Part shown: positions 54,826 to 63,349 of the stretch, one piece after another
Layout of the letters: each line of letters begins with the position of its first letter
Position numbering within the stretch: position 1 is the first letter of the stretch
DNA from: Rhodanobacter sp. FDAARGOS 1247
GTDB taxonomy: Bacteria > Pseudomonadota > Gammaproteobacteria > Xanthomonadales > Rhodanobacteraceae
Assembly: GCF_016889805.1 (NCBI RefSeq)
Contig: NZ_CP069535.1
Coordinates: 3,038,001-3,102,000 of the forward strand
Length of the DNA: 64,000 nucleotides
Reading direction: 5' to 3'
The notes under the pieces: model-generated
Told to the model about the DNA's origin: nothing
Database searches by the model: none
What the model saw: only the letters and a program-made list of their open reading frames with translations
Position numbers and translations under genes: made by a program

Positions 54826-55332
54826 ATGGAAACTTCTCAAGAAATCGAAGCAAGCTACTTCCTCAGCTATTACGAGCGCCTTCGTGCCGCTTGGGATATC
54901 ACTTTGGCGTCCCCCCTGACATTCATATCGTTGTGCTTTTTTCCGGCCTTGGGCATTTTGCTCATCTGGACAATGAGCTGGCCAACCACCAGCAACACGT
55001 TCTGGGACTATCTTCTGGTCTCGTCGTGCTTTGGATTTGTCCCGAGCATGTTCCTGTGGAACGCCTATCGAACTCATCGGGCGAGCCGCGCAAAGGGCCC
55101 CTACATCTATCGATTCAATGCCGCCGGAGTTCACGTAAGCACCCGGACAACACAGCTGACCCACCTGTGGCCGGGAATCTTGAGAGTGCGGGAGCGGCGA
55201 GGCATTCTGTTCCTCTACTTCACCAAACGCTGTGCACATTGTGTTCCACTGCGTGCACTTACAACGCCTGGTGCTTCGGTGGCGATCCATCAGCTCGCCG
55301 TCGCGGGCGGGGTGCCCCGCGTTGGCACCTAA
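54826..55332 (+). CDS. Cassette 26: YcxB-like membrane protein at the right end
   Basis: 168 residues from the ATG at 54826. Two membrane segments (FISLCFFPALGILLIWTMSW and YLLVSSCFGFVPSMFLW) are followed by a soluble domain ending FLYFTKRCAHCVPLRALTT, the YcxB-like C-terminal pattern. Only about 8 bases of an attC left core (CACCTAACCA) follow, so this is the last cassette with an eroded end. Confidence 0.65.
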   Translation: METSQEIEASYFLSYYERLRAAWDITLASPLTFISLCFFPALGILLIWTMSWPTTSNTFWDYLLVSSCFGFVPSMFLWNAYRTHRASRAKGPYIYRFNAAGVHVSTRTTQLTHLWPGILRVRERRGILFLYFTKRCAHCVPLRALTTPGASVAIHQLAVAGGVPRVGT

Positions 55333-55448
55333 CCACGTCGGAACACGGGTCCGAAAAACAGGGGCAGTGTGCGCTCCGGAGTCTTTCGCTTGCGGACGTG
55401 GTAACCGAGGCGATTAACAAATCTTGATTGCCTCCGCCCCCTCATCGG
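55333..55448. other. Right edge of the array
   Basis: After CCTAACCACGTCGGAACACG the attC similarity stops. The following ~100 bases contain no gene, and the GC-rich chromosome resumes at the minus-strand zincin-like gene. Confidence 0.5.
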
Positions 55449-56759
55449 CTACTTGCCTGCGATCCGTTGCACGGTCCAGTCACTGTCGCGCGCGCCCGGC
55501 ACGGCTTGCCAGCCCGGCGCCAGCTGCAGGGTCCAGCCCTTGCCGCGCAGCGGATTGCCCTGCGGCCCACCTGGCTGTACAGCGACCGACAGGCGCGACC
55601 AGTCGCTGGTCAGCAACGCGCCGTCGTCGACGTCGATGGTGCCCCAGTCGTCGCTGACATGCATGGTCGGATAGACCGTGCCGGCGTCACCCAGCGGCAG
55701 CAGATTGCTCGGATTGAACTGCACCTTCATGTGCTTGAGCGGCAGTTGCAGTACGGGACCGCTGACGAGTTGGGCGGTGTAGGCGGCGAGCCGCTCGGCA
55801 TGCACGGCGGCGCGTTTGCGCTCGCTGGCCATCAGTGCCGCGCCGTCGTAGCGGGCGGCTCGCCGGGCGACTTCGGGTGCGGCCGCCATGTCGACGTGCA
55901 GCGTCGATGCCAGCAGCGACGCCGGTGAACCCCCATGCACGATCTCGCTGCGCCAGCCCGGGCGGTAACGGTCCAGCAGCAACCCGTACGCCGGCCCGGT
56001 GGCATAGGCAAACGAACGCACCAGCCCGGCGTCACCCGCGTGGATGGTCAGGTCCCTGTGCGCCACCGCCAGCCGCTCGGCCGGTGTGTCGTTGCCCACC
56101 ATGACGCCGGTGTATTCGGCCAGGCCTTCGTTGCGTTCGAGTGCGGTCTCTGCCTTTTGCGCAGCGGGAAAGCTGCGGTAGCGCGCGGCGCGAAAGGCCA
56201 GTGCATCGGCGATGCGCGCGCGACGGTCGGTGTCGGACGTGGCCGACAGTGCCGCATCCAGCGCGCGCCATTCCAGTTGCATCGTGTAGCGTCCGTCCAG
56301 CGTATCCATGTGCGCGTTGTCGCCGTCCGCGGTGAGCAGGCCAAGGCTCTGCTGGATGCGGTGGAACGACTCGTGTGCCATCAGAGTGCGTCGCTCGGAT
56401 GCATCGCCGGGCAAAGGCCAGAGCATCTCGCTCCAGTGCACGCCGGCCCAATCCAGCGCGGTGTTGGCGATGTTTTCCTCCGGGGGAAGCTGGCCCAGGA
56501 ATACGCCGTCCTCGGCGTGCAGCCTGCCTTGTGCGTCGGCCTGATTGGCGATCACCTGGCGTGTGGCCGGCACCACCAGCAGCATCGGTCCGCACAGGGT
56601 CTGGCCCCACAGATGCCCCTGGTCGGCCTGGCATTGGCGGGTGGCTTCGTCGAACCAGCTCTTCGCAGAGGTCAGCATGGATTCCGTCGGAGCGGCAGCC
56701 ATGACGGCGGGAGCAAGCGTTCCCAGCAACAGCCAAGGCAGGGCAAATCGAGGCGACAT
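55449..56759 (-). CDS. Exported zincin-like protein of unknown function
   Basis: 436 residues. GGAGGAG precedes the ATG at 56759 and sets the start. Signal peptide with core WLLLGTLAPAVMAAA. A gluzincin-like pair is visible: HESFHRIQ (HExxH) at about residues 130-137 and NEGLAEYTG about 80 residues later. The rest matches no family that I recognise. Periplasmic or extracellular peptidase activity is inferred from the motif. It borders the array but has flank-like composition. Confidence 0.68.
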   Translation of the reverse strand: MSPRFALPWLLLGTLAPAVMAAAPTESMLTSAKSWFDEATRQCQADQGHLWGQTLCGPMLLVVPATRQVIANQADAQGRLHAEDGVFLGQLPPEENIANTALDWAGVHWSEMLWPLPGDASERRTLMAHESFHRIQQSLGLLTADGDNAHMDTLDGRYTMQLEWRALDAALSATSDTDRRARIADALAFRAARYRSFPAAQKAETALERNEGLAEYTGVMVGNDTPAERLAVAHRDLTIHAGDAGLVRSFAYATGPAYGLLLDRYRPGWRSEIVHGGSPASLLASTLHVDMAAAPEVARRAARYDGAALMASERKRAAVHAERLAAYTAQLVSGPVLQLPLKHMKVQFNPSNLLPLGDAGTVYPTMHVSDDWGTIDVDDGALLTSDWSRLSVAVQPGGPQGNPLRGKGWTLQLAPGWQAVPGARDSDWTVQRIAGK

Positions 56760-56982
56760 GTGCAGCTCCTCCCGATGAATGTGGCGGCTTTGTCGGACGA
56801 ATCTGGCGTCGTCCCCGACGATCCACAGATGACATGCGCGTCGGCGCGCCGTGGTCAATGATGCCTGCGCGATGTCCGCAACAAGAGCCGACGGAGCGCA
56901 CTTCTGCCGAGGTCGACTTCGCTGTACCGTCGGCGGGCTCGATCAGGACATCAGCAGTCCCGAATCACCGGAGGTGGAGATC

Positions 56983-57624
56983 ATGCATTCCAGGACCTCG
57001 GCTTTCCTCTTCGTGCTTGGTGCAGTGCTCGCCCCGGCCGCGATCGGCGCGGAGGCTTCTGGCCCCACGCCAACCTCGCCTGCGGCGAACGCCGCACCGG
57101 CGACGCCGATGCGCGACGGTTCGCACGACTTCGATTTCGAGTACGGCAAGTGGCGGATGCCCAACCATCGCCTGGTGAAACGTCTGGCGGGCTCCCATCA
57201 ATGGGATGACTTCGTCACCTGCAGCGAGGGCAGTCCCCTGCCCGGCGGCATCGGCGGCATGGACGTCATGCGGTCGGCGTACTGGAAGGACTTCGTGGGC
57301 GTGACCCTGCGTACGTACGATCCCAAGACAGGCCTGTGGCGGATCTACTGGGTCAACAACCAGTTCTCCGGCGGCGTGATCCAGCCTCCGGTGACCGGCA
57401 GGTTCGACGGCAACGTGGGCGTGTTCACCGGACACGATACCTACGAAGGCAAACCGGTACTCGTGCGTTTCATCTGGACGGTGAACCCGAAGGGCTCGCC
57501 GGTTGCGGCTAAATGGGAGCAGGCGTTTTCGCCGGACGGCGGCAGAACCTGGGAAACCAACTGGCGCAACGAACTGATTCGCGACGACCATTGCGATCCC
57601 GCGACATCCCGCAAAGGGGCGTGA
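56983..57624 (+). CDS. Exported hypothetical protein (DUF1579-like)
   Basis: 213 residues. GGAGGTGGAG precedes the ATG at 56983. Signal peptide (FLFVLGAVLAPAAIGAEA). The mature part begins HDFDFEYGKWRMPNHRLVKR, with LRTYDPKTGLWRIYWVNNQF and VGVFTGHDTYEGKPVLVRFIW, the up-and-down beta-barrel look of DUF1579-type proteins. Ligand unknown. It is divergent from the zincin-like gene. Confidence 0.68.
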   Translation: MHSRTSAFLFVLGAVLAPAAIGAEASGPTPTSPAANAAPATPMRDGSHDFDFEYGKWRMPNHRLVKRLAGSHQWDDFVTCSEGSPLPGGIGGMDVMRSAYWKDFVGVTLRTYDPKTGLWRIYWVNNQFSGGVIQPPVTGRFDGNVGVFTGHDTYEGKPVLVRFIWTVNPKGSPVAAKWEQAFSPDGGRTWETNWRNELIRDDHCDPATSRKGA

Positions 57625-57830
57625 GAGGCGATCAGATCACCCACCGCGGATGGGATCAGCCGACACCGCCAATGCAGGAAGCCCGTCCCATGAGGGCATG
57701 AATCCGACAGTTTCCCGTGACGATTGGACAAGTACTGCAGATGCTTGTGGCGCTTTCGATTCCTACCATGACGTAAATCAAGCAAACCTGCGATCACGGG
57801 GGCGCTTGCACGACACGACAGGAATCCGAC

Positions 57831-58664
57831 ATGCTCATCGACCTCGACCGCCCCTACCCGCTCAGCGCGCAGCAGATCGCCGACTATCGGCGCGACGGTT
57901 TCATCAAGCTCAAGCAGGTGTTCAATGCGGACGAGCTGGCGCATTACGGCGCGGAGATCACCCGCCTCACCATCGCGCTGAACACGCAGACCAAGCCGCT
58001 GGAAGAGCGCAGCACCTATGACCGCGCGTTCCTGCAGGTGATGAACCTGTGGTGCGAGAGCGAGACGGTACGCGAGTTCGTGTTCGGCAAGCGCCTGGCC
58101 GGTCTTGCCGCCGCGCTGATGGAGGTGGACGGCGTGCGGCTGTACCACGACCAGTCGCTGTACAAGGAGCCGGCCGGCGGGATCACGCCCGCACACGCCG
58201 ACCAGTATTATTGGCCGCTCGACAGCGATCGCACCATCACCGCATGGGTGCCGCTGCAGGCGGTGCCGCAGGACATGGGGCCGCTGGCGTTCTTTGCCGG
58301 CAGCCAGCACGTGGAGTTCGGCCGCGACCTCGGCATCTCGGACGAGAGCGAGCACGCGATCACCGCCAACATGGAGGCGCAGGGCTTTCGCGTGGTGGAC
58401 GAGCCGTTCGATCTGGGCGAGGTGAGTTTCCACTCCGGCTGGACCTTCCATCGCGCCGGCCCCAACCGCTCCGCGCAGCCGCGTTCGGTGATGACGGTGA
58501 TCTACATGGATCGCGACATGCGCCTGAAGGCGCCGGACAACCACATGCAGCAGGCCGACTGGGAACGCTGGTGCACGGGCGCGGTGGTCGGCGAGGTGAT
58601 CGACACGCCGAAGAATCCCCTGCTTTTTGAGAGCAGGCTGTTTGAGGACAAGGTGCCCGCATGA
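57831..58664 (+). CDS. Phytanoyl-CoA dioxygenase (PhyH)-family oxygenase
   Basis: 277-residue Fe(II)/2-oxoglutarate-type enzyme on a double-stranded beta helix. The metal triad is visible as H-x-D in TPAHADQYYWPL and the distal His in HSGWTFHRAGPN, with the following Arg (RSAQPRSVMTV) for 2-oxoglutarate. Substrate unknown. It is the first gene of an ATGA-coupled four-gene operon. Start chosen at the first Met after a gene-free stretch of about 206 bases. Confidence 0.85.
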   Translation: MLIDLDRPYPLSAQQIADYRRDGFIKLKQVFNADELAHYGAEITRLTIALNTQTKPLEERSTYDRAFLQVMNLWCESETVREFVFGKRLAGLAAALMEVDGVRLYHDQSLYKEPAGGITPAHADQYYWPLDSDRTITAWVPLQAVPQDMGPLAFFAGSQHVEFGRDLGISDESEHAITANMEAQGFRVVDEPFDLGEVSFHSGWTFHRAGPNRSAQPRSVMTVIYMDRDMRLKAPDNHMQQADWERWCTGAVVGEVIDTPKNPLLFESRLFEDKVPA

Positions 58665-59779
58665 CGGCCGGCGTTGTCCGCGGCAGCGCGCTCGTCGCCG
58701 ACGGCGAGAGCCACTTCAGCCTGGAGACCATCGAGGTCGATCCGCCCGCCGCGGGCGAGGTGCGCGTGGCGATCGCGGCGGCCGGCGTCTGCCACACCGA
58801 CCATGCCTCGCTGCGCTGGCCCGGCCCGCTGGTGCTTGGCCACGAGGGCGCCGGCCACATCGAGGCCATCGGCGCCGACGTGGAAGGCCTCGAGATCGGC
58901 CAGCCCGTGCTGCTGAACTGGGCCATCCCCTGCGGCCATTGCTTCCAGTGCGAGCGCGGCGCGGCGCCGCTGTGCGAGCGCACCCACGAACTCGATGTGC
59001 CGCATCTGGGCAACAGCCGCGCGCACGCCGGCGCCACGCGCTGGCGCGGCCAGCCGATCGAACGCTCCTTCCACCTCGGCACCTTCGCCAGCCACACCGT
59101 GGTGCGCGCCGAGGCAGTGACGCCGCTGCCGCCGGAGCTGCCGCTCGATGCAGCCTGCATCCTCGGCTGCGCGGTGATGACCGGGGTGGGTTCGGTGGTG
59201 AACGCCGCCGCCATGGCAGCCGGCGACACGGTGGCGGTGCTCGGCTGCGGCGGCGTGGGGTTGAACGTGGTGCAGGGCGCGCGTATCGCCGGCGCGCGCA
59301 CCATCATCGCCATCGACCACGTCCCTGCCCGGCTGCAACGCGCACGCGAGCTGGGCGCCACCCACACGCTGGCGCCGCACGCGCACGACGACGATTACGT
59401 GCAACTCGTCGCCGAGGTGCGCGCGCTCACCGACGGCCGCGGCGCCGACCACGCCTTCGAAGCCACCGGCGTGCCCGCGCTGGCCTTCCTGCCCCTGCGG
59501 CTCGCACGCAACGGCGGCAACGCACTGCAGGTGAGCGGCGCGCACGGCCCCGCCACGATGGAACTCACCGACCTGTTCTGGAACAAGCGCTACCTGGCGC
59601 CGTTGTACGGCGGCTGCGTGCCTTCGCGCGACTTTCCGCGGTTGTTCAGCTGGATCGCCGAGGGCAAGCTGGAACTCGCCTCGCTGATCAGCCACCGCTA
59701 TCCGATGGAAGCGCTCGATCGCGCCTTCGACGACATGCTGGCCGGACGCAGCACCAAGGGCGTACTGCGCATCGCATGA
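58661..59779 (+). CDS. Zinc-dependent alcohol dehydrogenase
   Basis: 372-residue MDR-superfamily enzyme. The catalytic zinc site is AAAGVCHTDHASLRW plus LVLGHEGAGHIEAIG. The structural zinc site is IPCGHCFQCERGAAPLC with four Cys. The Rossmann loop is VAVLGCGGVGLNVVQGARIAGA, followed by IAIDHV, an Asp suggesting NAD+ preference. It overlaps the oxygenase stop (ATGA). Closest in shape to class III-like or aryl-alcohol dehydrogenases; substrate unknown. Confidence 0.9.
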   Translation: MTAGVVRGSALVADGESHFSLETIEVDPPAAGEVRVAIAAAGVCHTDHASLRWPGPLVLGHEGAGHIEAIGADVEGLEIGQPVLLNWAIPCGHCFQCERGAAPLCERTHELDVPHLGNSRAHAGATRWRGQPIERSFHLGTFASHTVVRAEAVTPLPPELPLDAACILGCAVMTGVGSVVNAAAMAAGDTVAVLGCGGVGLNVVQGARIAGARTIIAIDHVPARLQRARELGATHTLAPHAHDDDYVQLVAEVRALTDGRGADHAFEATGVPALAFLPLRLARNGGNALQVSGAHGPATMELTDLFWNKRYLAPLYGGCVPSRDFPRLFSWIAEGKLELASLISHRYPMEALDRAFDDMLAGRSTKGVLRIA

Positions 59780-60600
59780 ACGACGACATCTTCCGCACCA
59801 TCGAGGTTTCCGACCCCGCCATCGCGGCGGACGGCCTGACCTTCGTCACCGTCAAGAGCCCCGCGCTGGGCCGGCGCGCCGACATCACCCTGTTCGTGCC
59901 GCCCTCGGCGCGCGGCGTGGCGAACCTGCCGATCGTGATGCTGCTGCACGGCGTGTACGGCTCGCACTGGGCGTGGGCGCTGAAGGGTGCGGCACACCTC
60001 ACTGCCGCGCGGCTGATCGACGAAGGCGCGCTGCCGCCGGTAGTCCTGGTCATGCCTTCCGACGGGCTGTGCGGCGACGGCTCCGGCTATGTGGCGCATG
60101 CCGGTCACGACGCCGAACGCTGGATCATCGACGAGGTGCCCGCGCTGGCGTGCGAGCTCGTCGCCGGCTGCACCGTGCGCTCGCCGCTGCTGGTGGCCGG
60201 CCTCAGCATGGGCGGCTTCGGCGCGCTGCGGCTGGCCGGCAAGTATCCGCAACGCCTCGCCGCCGCCGCGGCGCTGTCGGCCGTGACGGAAGTCGCGCAG
60301 CTCGATGCGCTGATCGAGGAGAAGCGCGACGGCTGGAGCGCCGCGCCCGCCGACCGCAGCGTGCTGGCCGCGCTGACCGGAGCAACCAGCACCCTGCCGC
60401 CGTTGCGCATCGACTGCGGCCTCGACGACCCGTACCTGGAAACCAACCGCGACCTGCACCGCGCCCTCACGCACGCCGGCATCGCGCACCACTACGCCGA
60501 AAGCGCAGGCGGCCACGACTGGCCCTACTGGTCCACCACGCTGGAAAGCACGCTGCGCTTCTTCGGCGACGTGCTGCACACCACGGGAGACGATCCATGA
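59776..60600 (+). CDS. Esterase, esterase D-type alpha/beta hydrolase
   Basis: 274 residues, cytoplasmic. The oxyanion region is LPIVMLLHGVYGSHWAW. The nucleophile elbow is AGLSMGGFGALRLA. The acid is in DCGLDDPYLE and the catalytic His in SAGGHDWPYW. Members include S-formylglutathione hydrolase-like and tributyrin esterases. With a neighbouring zinc ADH, an aldehyde-detoxification role is possible but not shown. Coupled by ATGA on both sides. Confidence 0.85.
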   Translation: MNDDIFRTIEVSDPAIAADGLTFVTVKSPALGRRADITLFVPPSARGVANLPIVMLLHGVYGSHWAWALKGAAHLTAARLIDEGALPPVVLVMPSDGLCGDGSGYVAHAGHDAERWIIDEVPALACELVAGCTVRSPLLVAGLSMGGFGALRLAGKYPQRLAAAAALSAVTEVAQLDALIEEKRDGWSAAPADRSVLAALTGATSTLPPLRIDCGLDDPYLETNRDLHRALTHAGIAHHYAESAGGHDWPYWSTTLESTLRFFGDVLHTTGDDP

Positions 60601-62195
60601 CACTCGCACGCTCGCTGTTCGCCATCCTCGCCGTCGCCGTGCTGGCCGGCATGGCCTCGCCGCCGGCACGCGCCGCGGCGCCGGCGGACGTCCAGTCGCA
60701 GAGCCAGGTGTTCTACCAGATCTTCTACCGCAGCTTTCGCGATTCCAGCGGCGACCGCATCGGCGACCTCAAGGGGCTGACCGCGAAGCTCGGCTACATC
60801 AGGCAACTCGGCGCCACCACCGTGCTGCTCACGCCGCTGCAGCCCTCGCCGTACTACCACAACTATTTCGCCACCACGTTCAAGGCGATCGACCCGGCCT
60901 ACGGCACGATGGACGACTACTTCGCCTTCGTCCGCGCCGCGCATGCGCTGGGCCTGAAGGTGTATCTCGACCAGGAGTTCCAGTACGTCGCCGAGGGCCA
61001 CCCGTGGTGGCACGACTCGATCTGCAAGCCGCAGGCGAAGTACGCCGATTACCTCCTGTGGACAGACCAGCAGCACTGCGTGGCCGAGCCCTTCCTCGGC
61101 AAGACCAAGTGGGCCGGCTACGACGGCCGCGACATCGGCATCGCGATGGTGAACCTCGAAAACCCCGCGGTGCGCGACTACTTCCGTGACCTGCTGCTGT
61201 ACTGGGCCGACCCGCACGGCGACGGCAGCGGCCGCGACGGCGTGGACGGCTTCCGCATCGACCACATGATGGACGACCTCGACCACAAGGGCCTGGACAC
61301 GAACCTGTTCGACGGCTTCTGGCAACCGGTCTTCCACGCGTTGAAGGCGCGCCGCCCCGCACTGCGCATCCTCGCCGAGCAGGCCGACTGGGGCTACGGC
61401 GAGAAGTGGCTGACCAGGGGCCGCGCCGACATGGTGTTCGCCTTCCCGCTGCGCGGCGCGCTGGTGTCGCTGAACAAGGCGACCATCGTGGAGAACATCC
61501 GCGCCACCGACGCCGCCACGCCGGCAGGCAAGCGCCAGCTGATCTTCCTGGAGAACCACGACATCGACCGCTACATGTCCGAGGTGCACGGCGATCCCGC
61601 GAAAGCGCGCGCTGGTGCCGCCATCGCGCTGATGCTCAAGGGCGACCCGCTGATCTACTACGGGCAGGAACTGGGCATGCGCGGCGTGCAGCCGAAGAAC
61701 CTCGGCAAGTCCGGCGGCATTCCGCTCACCGACGCCGTGGGCATCCCGGTGCGCGAGGCGTTCCGCTGGGACGCGAACCTGGAAGCCCCGGGTTCGGCCA
61801 TCTGGTACCGCGGCGACCAGTGGTTCTGGAAGGATCGCTTCAACCGCTCGCACGACGGTGTCTCGCTGCAGGAAGAGCAGGCCCGGCCGGATTCGCTCTA
61901 CCACTGGTACAAACAGCTGCTCGCGCTGCGCCACGCGCGGCCGGAAATCTCCACCGGCAGCCAGCGCATTCTGTGCGACGACGACAGTGCGGTGCTGTGC
62001 ATCCTGCGCGGGGAAGGTGCGCAGCGGACGTTGTTGCTGGTGAACCTGGGCAAGGTCGACGCGAAGCCGCGACTCGATCCGGAACTCGTCGGCGGCAACG
62101 CCTGGGGCGACCTTCTGGACAACGACGCACCCGCCTCGCCCGACGCCACGCTGCATCCGATGCAGGTACGCATCGTGGGTACGCCCGCGCGCTGA
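60597..62195 (+). CDS. Exported alpha-amylase-family enzyme (GH13)
   Basis: 532 residues with a signal peptide (SLFAILAVAVLAGMASPPARA). The GH13 barrel regions are visible: GLTAKLGYIRQLGATTVLL; the nucleophile Asp in GVDGFRIDHMMDD; the acid Glu in LRILAEQADWGYG; the third Asp in IFLENHDIDRYMS. A C-terminal beta domain follows. It could be an amylase or an oligosaccharide-acting subfamily member. It ends the four-gene operon, coupled to the esterase, and is exported although its operon partners are cytosolic. Confidence 0.9.
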   Translation: MTLARSLFAILAVAVLAGMASPPARAAAPADVQSQSQVFYQIFYRSFRDSSGDRIGDLKGLTAKLGYIRQLGATTVLLTPLQPSPYYHNYFATTFKAIDPAYGTMDDYFAFVRAAHALGLKVYLDQEFQYVAEGHPWWHDSICKPQAKYADYLLWTDQQHCVAEPFLGKTKWAGYDGRDIGIAMVNLENPAVRDYFRDLLLYWADPHGDGSGRDGVDGFRIDHMMDDLDHKGLDTNLFDGFWQPVFHALKARRPALRILAEQADWGYGEKWLTRGRADMVFAFPLRGALVSLNKATIVENIRATDAATPAGKRQLIFLENHDIDRYMSEVHGDPAKARAGAAIALMLKGDPLIYYGQELGMRGVQPKNLGKSGGIPLTDAVGIPVREAFRWDANLEAPGSAIWYRGDQWFWKDRFNRSHDGVSLQEEQARPDSLYHWYKQLLALRHARPEISTGSQRILCDDDSAVLCILRGEGAQRTLLLVNLGKVDAKPRLDPELVGGNAWGDLLDNDAPASPDATLHPMQVRIVGTPAR

Positions 62196-62209
62196 GAACT
62201 CTCCCCACG

Positions 62210-62294
62210 GTCATCCTCGCGAAGGCGGGGATCCAGCGTCTTTCGTCTGCCCAGAGAGCTGGAGTCACTGGATTCCGGCCTTCGCCGGAATGAC
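62210..62294. repeat. Dispersed palindromic repeat (GTCATCC...GGAATGAC type)
   Basis: Left arm GTCATCCTCGCGAAGGCGGG with ATCCAGCG, right arm GGATTCCGGCCTTCGCCGG with AATGAC. The class GTCATTCC-GCGAA-GCGGGAATCCAG is common between genes in many proteobacteria. Outer AACTCTC/GAGAGTT inverted bases extend it. It lies between the amylase and the AraC gene and may also end transcription. Confidence 0.75.
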
Positions 62295-62370
62295 GACGTG
62301 AGAGTTCGGCTTGCACGACGGTGCAAGCCCACGCGACGCCCCCAACCACCCAATGGGCGACAATGCCCCC

Positions 62371-63237
62371 ATGGCGCTCCCCCATCTCGATCGCCCCATC
62401 TGCGAACCCGTCGAACTGCCGCCGGGCGCGCCGCTGCGCATCGAGCGCGTCCGCCAGGATGCCAGGGCGGCGGCCAGCGAACCGTTCGTGCACTTCCACG
62501 ACGTGCATGAGCTGGTGCTGTTCGGTCGCGTGGCCGGCCACTTCGACGTCGAGGATCGTCGCTACGCGCTGGTGCCCGGTTGCATCGCCTTCATCCCCTC
62601 GATGCACCAGCACGATTTCGCGCTGGACGCCGGGCCGCGCGACTGGGTGCTGCTGCAGATCGAGGCGGCCGCCGGCGAATCGCTGGCGCGGCTGGCCGGA
62701 CTGGAGCGCCTGCGCGAACCGTTCTGCGCCAGGCCGGGCCGGACCCTCGGCCGACGCCTGCAGCAACTCGCCGGCTGGCTGATCGAGCTCGACGCCCGCG
62801 ATCCCCTGGTCCTGCCGCTGGCCGAACTGCTGCTGCGCGCGGCGGCACTGGCGCCGCCGGTCGCCGCCGAAAAACTGGCCGCCGATGCGCGCGGCCTGCA
62901 GCGCCTGCGCCCGGCCATCGACCGCCTGCGCCGCCGTCCCGCAGACGCACCCGGCGCGGAACAGGCCGCGGCGCTGTGCGCGATGTCGGCCGCCTACTTC
63001 AGCCGCCGCTTCAAGCAGCAGGTCGGCATGAGCTGGAGCGACTACGTGCGCACGCACCGCCTGCACCTGGCCAGCCGCCGCCTGCTCGAAACAACGCAGA
63101 GCATCGCCACCATCGCAGCGGACCTGGGCTTCGCCACGCCCTCGCACTTCGGCGAGCTGTTCCTGCATCGCCACGGCATGACGCCGGGCGCGTATCGACG
63201 CGCGGGGCGCAAGCGGACCGCCACGCCGCGCGGTTGA
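62371..63237 (+). CDS. AraC-family transcriptional regulator
   Basis: 288 residues. An N-terminal cupin-like domain (HFHDVHELVLFGRVAGHFDV and RRYALVPGCIAFIPSMHQHD) precedes two HTH motifs (AALCAMSAAYFSRRFKQQVG and IATIAADLGFATPSHFGELF) with the terminal MTPGAYRR. The start MALPHLDRP is chosen; a Met six codons upstream is possible. Probably controls the preceding sugar/alcohol operon; no operator was identified. Confidence 0.88.
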   Translation: MALPHLDRPICEPVELPPGAPLRIERVRQDARAAASEPFVHFHDVHELVLFGRVAGHFDVEDRRYALVPGCIAFIPSMHQHDFALDAGPRDWVLLQIEAAAGESLARLAGLERLREPFCARPGRTLGRRLQQLAGWLIELDARDPLVLPLAELLLRAAALAPPVAAEKLAADARGLQRLRPAIDRLRRRPADAPGAEQAAALCAMSAAYFSRRFKQQVGMSWSDYVRTHRLHLASRRLLETTQSIATIAADLGFATPSHFGELFLHRHGMTPGAYRRAGRKRTATPRG

Positions 63238-63349
63238 CCCCACGCCCCGTCTGCTTCGCGGGTGGCGCCAGCAGGAAGATCAGCAGCGGGAACCCATCAC
63301 GAAGGGTCGCCGCAGGTGCGGGATGGACGGCCAAGCGCCGGTCGGTGGC

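Larger units (their letters stand above)
43143..55332 (+). other. Integron gene-cassette array without an integrase (CALIN)
   Basis: About 25 small cassettes read left to right. Each carries one gene followed by an attC site whose right end is GCGTTAG-like. About 24 sites are recognisable; most share GTTCAAGGCGGACGGCT-CGCCGCCGCTTAACTCCAGCGTTAG. Base composition is visibly less GC-rich than the flanks. No tyrosine recombinase of the IntI type lies at either edge. IS copy B interrupts the array. Attachment-site chemistry (recombination at G/TTAG of the R' core) is established for integrons; mobility of this array is inference. Confidence 0.93.
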
